DNA from: JAXLYE01 sp046351595
Lineage (GTDB): Bacteria > Myxococcota_A > Polyangia > Palsa-1104 > JAEUJZ01
Assembly: GCA_046351595.1 (NCBI GenBank)
Contig: JAXLYE010000008.1
Coordinates: 1-64,000, forward strand
Length of the DNA stretch: 64,000 nucleotides
Direction: 5' to 3'
Shown here: piece by piece, positions 61,176 through 64,000 of the stretch
Layout of the letters: every line of letters starts with the position of its first letter
How positions within the stretch are numbered: position 1 is the first letter of the stretch
Translations under genes and position numbers: made by a program
The notes under the pieces: generated by a model
The model's input: only the letters and a program-made list of their open reading frames with translations
Told to the model about the DNA's origin: nothing
Databases searched by the model: none

Positions 61176-61562
61176 GTGCGTTCCGGCCCCCAGACGTTCG
61201 AGGATCCGCGCGCGGTGGCCGTGGCGACCGCCGTCGTCACCAAGCTCATGGAGTACGCGCAGAGCATGCAGAGCACGGATCTGTCGCTGCTCCGGCCGGG
61301 CGAGGTGAGCGACGTGATCGTGCTGCCGGCGCTGGAGCTGGTGAACATCATCTGCATGTTCACCGGCGCGGCGCCGCCCAAGCCGTACGAGGTCGCCGAG
61401 CTGAAGGAGCACCACCTGGCGCTGCTGCGCCGCTTCGCCCCGGCGCTGTACGGCGCCGAGCTGGGCGCACGGCGCTGCGCCGAGGCCGAGTGGCTGTTCG
61501 CCAAGCTGCTGCTGATCTCGCACGGCTACTGGCGGCCGCCCGGCAGCGCGCCGCCGAACTGA
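61176..61562 (+). CDS. Small orphan protein between stem-loop elements
   Basis: 128 residues from GTG 61176 (AGAGG 16 bp upstream; weak). Helical: RAVAVATAVVTKLMEYAQSM, VIVLPALELVNIICMFTG, PYEVAELKEHHLALLRRFAP, GARRCAEAEWLFAKLLLISH. No known domain. It is bracketed by related CCGAG stem-loops on both sides, which suggests a unit (gene plus RNA elements). Confidence 0.55.
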   Translation: MRSGPQTFEDPRAVAVATAVVTKLMEYAQSMQSTDLSLLRPGEVSDVIVLPALELVNIICMFTGAAPPKPYEVAELKEHHLALLRRFAPALYGAELGARRCAEAEWLFAKLLLISHGYWRPPGSAPPN

Positions 61563-61565
61563 AAC

Positions 61566-61636
61566 GCCGAGGGGCCGGTCATGTCAGCAGGAACCCGACC
61601 TTGTTGGCTTGAACTCGGAGTCGGCGGCCCCTCGGC
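61566..61636. repeat. CCGAG stem-loop C
   Basis: Arms GCCGAGGGGCCG (61566-61577) and CGGCCCCTCGGC (61625-61636), exact over 12 bp, starting 3 bp after the 61562 stop. Compared with element B the sixth arm position changes A to G with T to C on the other arm, a compensatory pair. Confidence 0.8.
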
Positions 61637-61669
61637 CCGCACGCTGTAGCGTAAATTTCTCAACCTCGC

Positions 61670-62030
61670 AACCGCTGCGGTGAGCGCGGCGGCCAGCTGC
61701 TGCAGCTCTCCGCTGCGGGTAGCGGCCGCAGCTAGCGCCCGCCCCTACCCGCTGGCGGTACACCCCGTACTTAGCTGCAGTAGCTAGCCGCCGCAGCTAG
61801 CGCCTGTCGCTACTCGCAGCAGCTAGCTACTGTAGCTAGCTGCTGCATACACCCAAATCGGGCAATTATGCAATTTTCGGGCTTAGCATCTAACTCCGGA
61901 GTCCGGCACTGCAATCCTACCGCACGAGCAATCAACATTGTGCAGATAGGCCGCGCATGCTTTCGCTGTATGCAGCAGCTAGCTACAGCGCATAGCTACG
62001 GCGGCTAGCTACTGGCGCTAGAAACCGGCA
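61670..62030. repeat. AGCTAGC/TAGCTA-rich region with 31-bp palindrome
   Basis: About ten copies of AGCTAGC- or TAGCTAC-like words on both strands. At 61816-61846 GCAGCAGCTAGCTAC, one base, and its exact reverse complement GTAGCTAGCTGCTGC. Similar partial palindromes lie at about 61725-61775 and 61970-62020. No ORF of protein-like character crosses it. Confidence 0.75.
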
Positions 62031-62169
62031 GTAGCAAGCGTATTCATAGCCTCTCAATAACGACAGCGAGCACGGCCAGGTCGTGGCCGCTGGCGCGAGC
62101 TGCAGCGTGTGCAGCGAGCTTCTCAACGCGGCTGCGCCTCAAACCTGGGTGCTGACCTTACATGTCGGC

Positions 62170-62460
62170 GATTTTGTCAACCGTTTTTTCCGACCGTTTG
62201 CAGCCGACCGTCTGATCACGACCGTCGTCGCAAACCGCTTTTGAAAGCGGTTCGCAAAAGCCATTCGCAAAAGTGGTTTGCCGCGCCGGGCAATGGCCGA
62301 AATACGCAATGGAGATTGGCACATAGCGCGCGCATGAACACTTTGTGAACCGTTTTTGCGAACCGTTCGCGCGAGCCGCTTTTGCAAGCGGGTTTATCCG
62401 ACCGTTTTCGCCGACCGAAATTTTCAACCGCTGGTGTCCCCTGTCACATCCGCGTCGGAG
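62170..62460. repeat. RACCGYTTTTG-rich repeat region
   Basis: About fifteen (A/G)ACCG(T/C) words, several extended to AACCG(T/C)TTTTG, with inverted pairs such as AAACCGCTTTTGAAAGCGGTT near 62230-62250 split as AACCGCTTT/AAAGCGGTT. It is AT-richer than its surroundings. Looks like iterons, a centromere or transfer-origin DNA; no gene is seen. Confidence 0.7.
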
Positions 62461-62525
62461 CCGACCGCTGCGCAGCGCGCGGTAACTTCTCAATGCAGAC
62501 CGAGTAGACTCCGCGGCGGTGCACG

Positions 62526-62759
62526 ATGGCCGTCGACTCCCCTGCCCCACCTCCGCTTCGCGTTCTGTTCCCGACCTACGCCGGCGAGGGGCTGTGGCCC
62601 TGCATGTTCTGCGGCGGCTTCTGCGAGGTGGGCCGTGTCGACGGCAGGCGACTCGCTGTGATGCACGAGAAGCCGACGTGTGAAGAGTTCGACCGCATGG
62701 CCCCGGACGAGTTCGTACATGCCTGCTTTGAGGTCCGGGTGACCCACGGCGGGAACTGA
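62526..62759 (+). CDS. Small Cys-rich protein
   Basis: 77 residues. CMFCGGFCEVG and a downstream H/C pair (MHEKPTCEEF) could bind zinc. Stop and next start overlap (TGATG). Small zinc proteins of this type are frequent in mobile elements; function unknown. Confidence 0.55.
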   Translation: MAVDSPAPPPLRVLFPTYAGEGLWPCMFCGGFCEVGRVDGRRLAVMHEKPTCEEFDRMAPDEFVHACFEVRVTHGGN

Positions 62760-63073
62760 TGCGGAGTGGCGACCGCGATGCGCACCAGCTGCTGCTGTGG
62801 CGCCTCGCCCGCCGCCTGGCGCTGACGGTCCGCCTGCAGCAGGGAGCCTTTCGGCGGCCGCTGTGGCGCATCTGGATCCACCGCCTGATCTGCGGCCCGG
62901 TAGAGGTGGTGCGGACGCACCGCGGCACCTTCTGCGAGTGCCGATGTGGGTGGCCTGTCCGACGAGACTCCGGGACGGCCCTATGGTATCGTCGTTGTGA
63001 TAGCGTGCGCCCAAATGAGCCAGCACGTGATCGATCGCAGCGCCGTGGAAGGACTGGCCACTCTCTTGATTGA
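62759..63073 (+). CDS. Small basic protein, coupled to the previous gene
   Basis: 104 residues, Arg/Leu-rich (LLLWRLARRLALTVRLQQGA, RRPLWRIWIHRLICG). The start overlaps the 62759 stop. The last part is overlapped by 63015-63290 in another frame, so the true 3' end of the coding signal is doubtful. No domain recognised. Confidence 0.4.
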   Translation: MRSGDRDAHQLLLWRLARRLALTVRLQQGAFRRPLWRIWIHRLICGPVEVVRTHRGTFCECRCGWPVRRDSGTALWYRRCDSVRPNEPARDRSQRRGRTGHSLD

Positions 63074-63290
63074 CGTCGCGCGCAAGGCCACCCCCGCGCA
63101 GCGCGCGCTCCTCAACTTCATCGTTGAGCGGGCCCGCCTCTCGCACTACCGCGTCGCCACGACGATCGATCACTTTCTGGGGCACGAGACGCCGCTGGAA
63201 CTGCGCGACGCCATGATCTCGCTCTGCGCTGCAGCAGGGATGAATCCGACGGTGATCGGCATCCCACCGCCAGCGCGCGGGAGCTCCTGA
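63015..63290 (+). CDS. Small helical protein of unknown function
   Basis: 91 residues from ATG 63015. Helical: SAVEGLATLLIDVARKATPA, QRALLNFIVERARLSHYRVA, LRDAMISLCAAAGMNP. Protein-like composition and codon use favour this frame over the overlapping one. No homologue recognised. Confidence 0.55.
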   Translation: MSQHVIDRSAVEGLATLLIDVARKATPAQRALLNFIVERARLSHYRVATTIDHFLGHETPLELRDAMISLCAAAGMNPTVIGIPPPARGSS

Positions 63291-63682
63291 GTCCGCGCCC
63301 CCCTTCCCTGCCTTGCCTCGCTCTGTCTGTCCGGAACCAGAGCCCCCGCCTCCCCTCACCGTACTCCGCCGCCGCCTCGCTCCTTCCTAAAAGCGCGTAC
63401 GTCCTTGGGGATTCCCCCGATGGCGATCGGACCGCGCGAACGCGAGCCTCCGCAAGGCCCCGACCTGGCCCCGCCCGCCCTGCTCGAAACGAAACGGCAG
63501 CGACGGGCGTGCATTTTGTTGTTGTACTCAATCTGACGCCGAAGGCATCCTCAACAGCAAGCAAAGGTGCGTCCAGAGGGCGAGGTCGTTACGGCCTCGC
63601 CCTTTTCTTTTGGGCGCACAGCGGACTGCGCCCGAGCGCGCCGCGCCTGCAGGTGCCTTCGGCCTGGCCCTGGAGTCAGCAC
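63291..63682. other. 392-bp region with terminator-like hairpin
   Basis: No supported gene. AT-richer start near 63510-63530 (TTTTGTTGTTGTACTCAATC) may be promoter-like. The hairpin listed at 63578-63611 follows, then a leader to GTG 63683. Confidence 0.4.
63578..63611 (+). terminator. Intrinsic terminator or attenuator
   Basis: GGGCGAGG (63578-63585), 9-nt loop, CCTCGCCC (63595-63602), then TTTTCTTTT. Perfect 8-bp stem and T-run in the plus direction. It sits about 290 bp after 63290 and 72 bp before the next start, closer to the downstream gene than expected for a simple 3' terminator. Confidence 0.85.
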
Positions 63683-64000
63683 GTGGACTATCTGTCGCTG
63701 TCCGCTCCCAAGGTTCTGATCGCGCGCTTCCTTCTGGAGGCGCGTCTGTCCTCTCCCGGCTCGATCTCGGGCCACCAGGTCGAGCAAGCCAAGCTCGGCA
63801 TGGGCGGCCGTCCGCCCGACGGCGGGCGCGTCAACGTGCAGGAGGTCCTGCGCGCGCGCCTGGCTGACCTCCTGCTGCTCTGCCGCGACCTGAACAAGGA
63901 CGAGGAGCGAGTCTGCCGCTGCCGCTACGGCACCACGGCCGGCGCCGAGCTGTACACAGCGATCCGCCGCCTCTGCGACCTGCGGGAGGGAGACGGCGAG
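63683..64000 (+). CDS. Unassigned protein, 3' end outside window
   Basis: At least 106 codons, open to the window edge. Start GTG 63683 is chosen because GGAG lies seven bases upstream; GTG 63653 is an alternative. The product reads VDYLSLSAPKVLIARFLLEA, GHQVEQAKLGMGGRPP, VNVQEVLRARLADLLLLCRD, VCRCRYGTTAGAELYTAIRR; helical with a CRC motif. No family recognised. A terminator hairpin in its leader suggests attenuation. Confidence 0.55.
   Translation, partial: MDYLSLSAPKVLIARFLLEARLSSPGSISGHQVEQAKLGMGGRPPDGGRVNVQEVLRARLADLLLLCRDLNKDEERVCRCRYGTTAGAELYTAIRRLCDLREGDGE

Noticed and set aside
63118..63564. 148-residue minus-strand frame near the right edge
   Set aside because: Arg/Ser/Gly-rich shadow with no motif, lying opposite 63015-63290 and the promoter-like region.

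Overview
The window is a high-GC, gene-dense bacterial chromosome segment. The gene set points to a myxobacterium-like member of the Myxococcota. The evidence is eukaryote-type Ser/Thr kinases with TM/PEGA-like tails, three sigma-54 enhancer-binding proteins (two with FHA domains), secreted TPR proteins, a DUF1592/DUF1552 pair, DUF547, a receiver-DUF4388 protein, WD-like 'GVWG.GPSDVW' repeat lipoproteins, and queC/queE plus rph/rdgB housekeeping pairs. No 16S gene or other species marker is present, so the placement is inferred from gene content only.

Layout. 1-2.2 kb is the end of an integrated element: a tyrosine recombinase cut by the window edge, an antirepressor/excisionase-like protein and cruciform-forming repeats, abutting the 3' end of tRNA-Arg(UCU), with tRNA-Pro(UGG) next. 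2.5-9.8 kb is ordinary chromosome (rdgB, rph, membrane protein, ArsC-like protein, MBL hydrolase, TPR protein, regulator, DUF547). 9.8-11.05 kb is a large serine recombinase in visibly AT-richer DNA, directly followed by the C-terminal tail of a TPR/TM protein. 11.2-16.2 kb holds a propeller lipoprotein, an FHA sigma-54 activator with a divergent sigma-54 promoter and tandem palindromic enhancers in front of a secreted protein, and a methyltransferase.

16.6-32.2 kb is the most unusual chromosomal part. One Ser/Thr kinase gene is broken into three pieces (16641-17207, 19330-19407, 30705-31589) that keep order, strand and frame. The breaks are marked by a 9-bp repeat (TCCCCCGAG) and a 19-bp repeat ending in CTGTATCAG. 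The second insert (about 11.3 kb) carries a decapitated MFS pump, TspO, a PLD-family protein, DUF1552/DUF1592, a STAS-like protein, and a XylR/V4R-type sigma-54 activator driving a cytochrome P450. CTGTATCAG recurs at the joints inside this insert. It also ends a four-hairpin repeat found twice (26956-27075 and 48539-48669), whose stems show compensatory base changes. A TPR gene truncated at 32.19 kb lacks exactly the kind of tail found at 11.05 kb.

32.4-48.3 kb is mostly stable chromosome: a frameshifted FHA sigma-54 activator; a nucleotidase/lipoprotein/phosphodiester-glycosidase operon; queC-queE; a glycosyltransferase, acyltransferase-like and receiver-DUF4388 cluster; a kinase; and a His/Ala-rich protein. 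48.7-50.5 kb is a TonB-dependent receptor that has lost its signal peptide and plug.

50.5-64 kb is a second putative integrative element that interrupts the receptor. It starts with a tyrosine integrase, followed by an 11-gene minus-strand operon with overlapping or tightly spaced genes (zinc-ribbon HTH, XRE-methyltransferase fusion, KGG-repeat protein, J-domain protein, XRE/J-like protein, Uma2 nuclease and small membrane/lipoproteins). The operon is divergent from an XRE-GGDEF-TM fusion. The intervening DNA has 13 CAAACAY-type heptamers phased near 10-12 bp. A repeat-rich non-coding block at 60.8-62.5 kb resembles a replication, partition or transfer control region. The last genes are small and unassigned, and the final one runs off the window.
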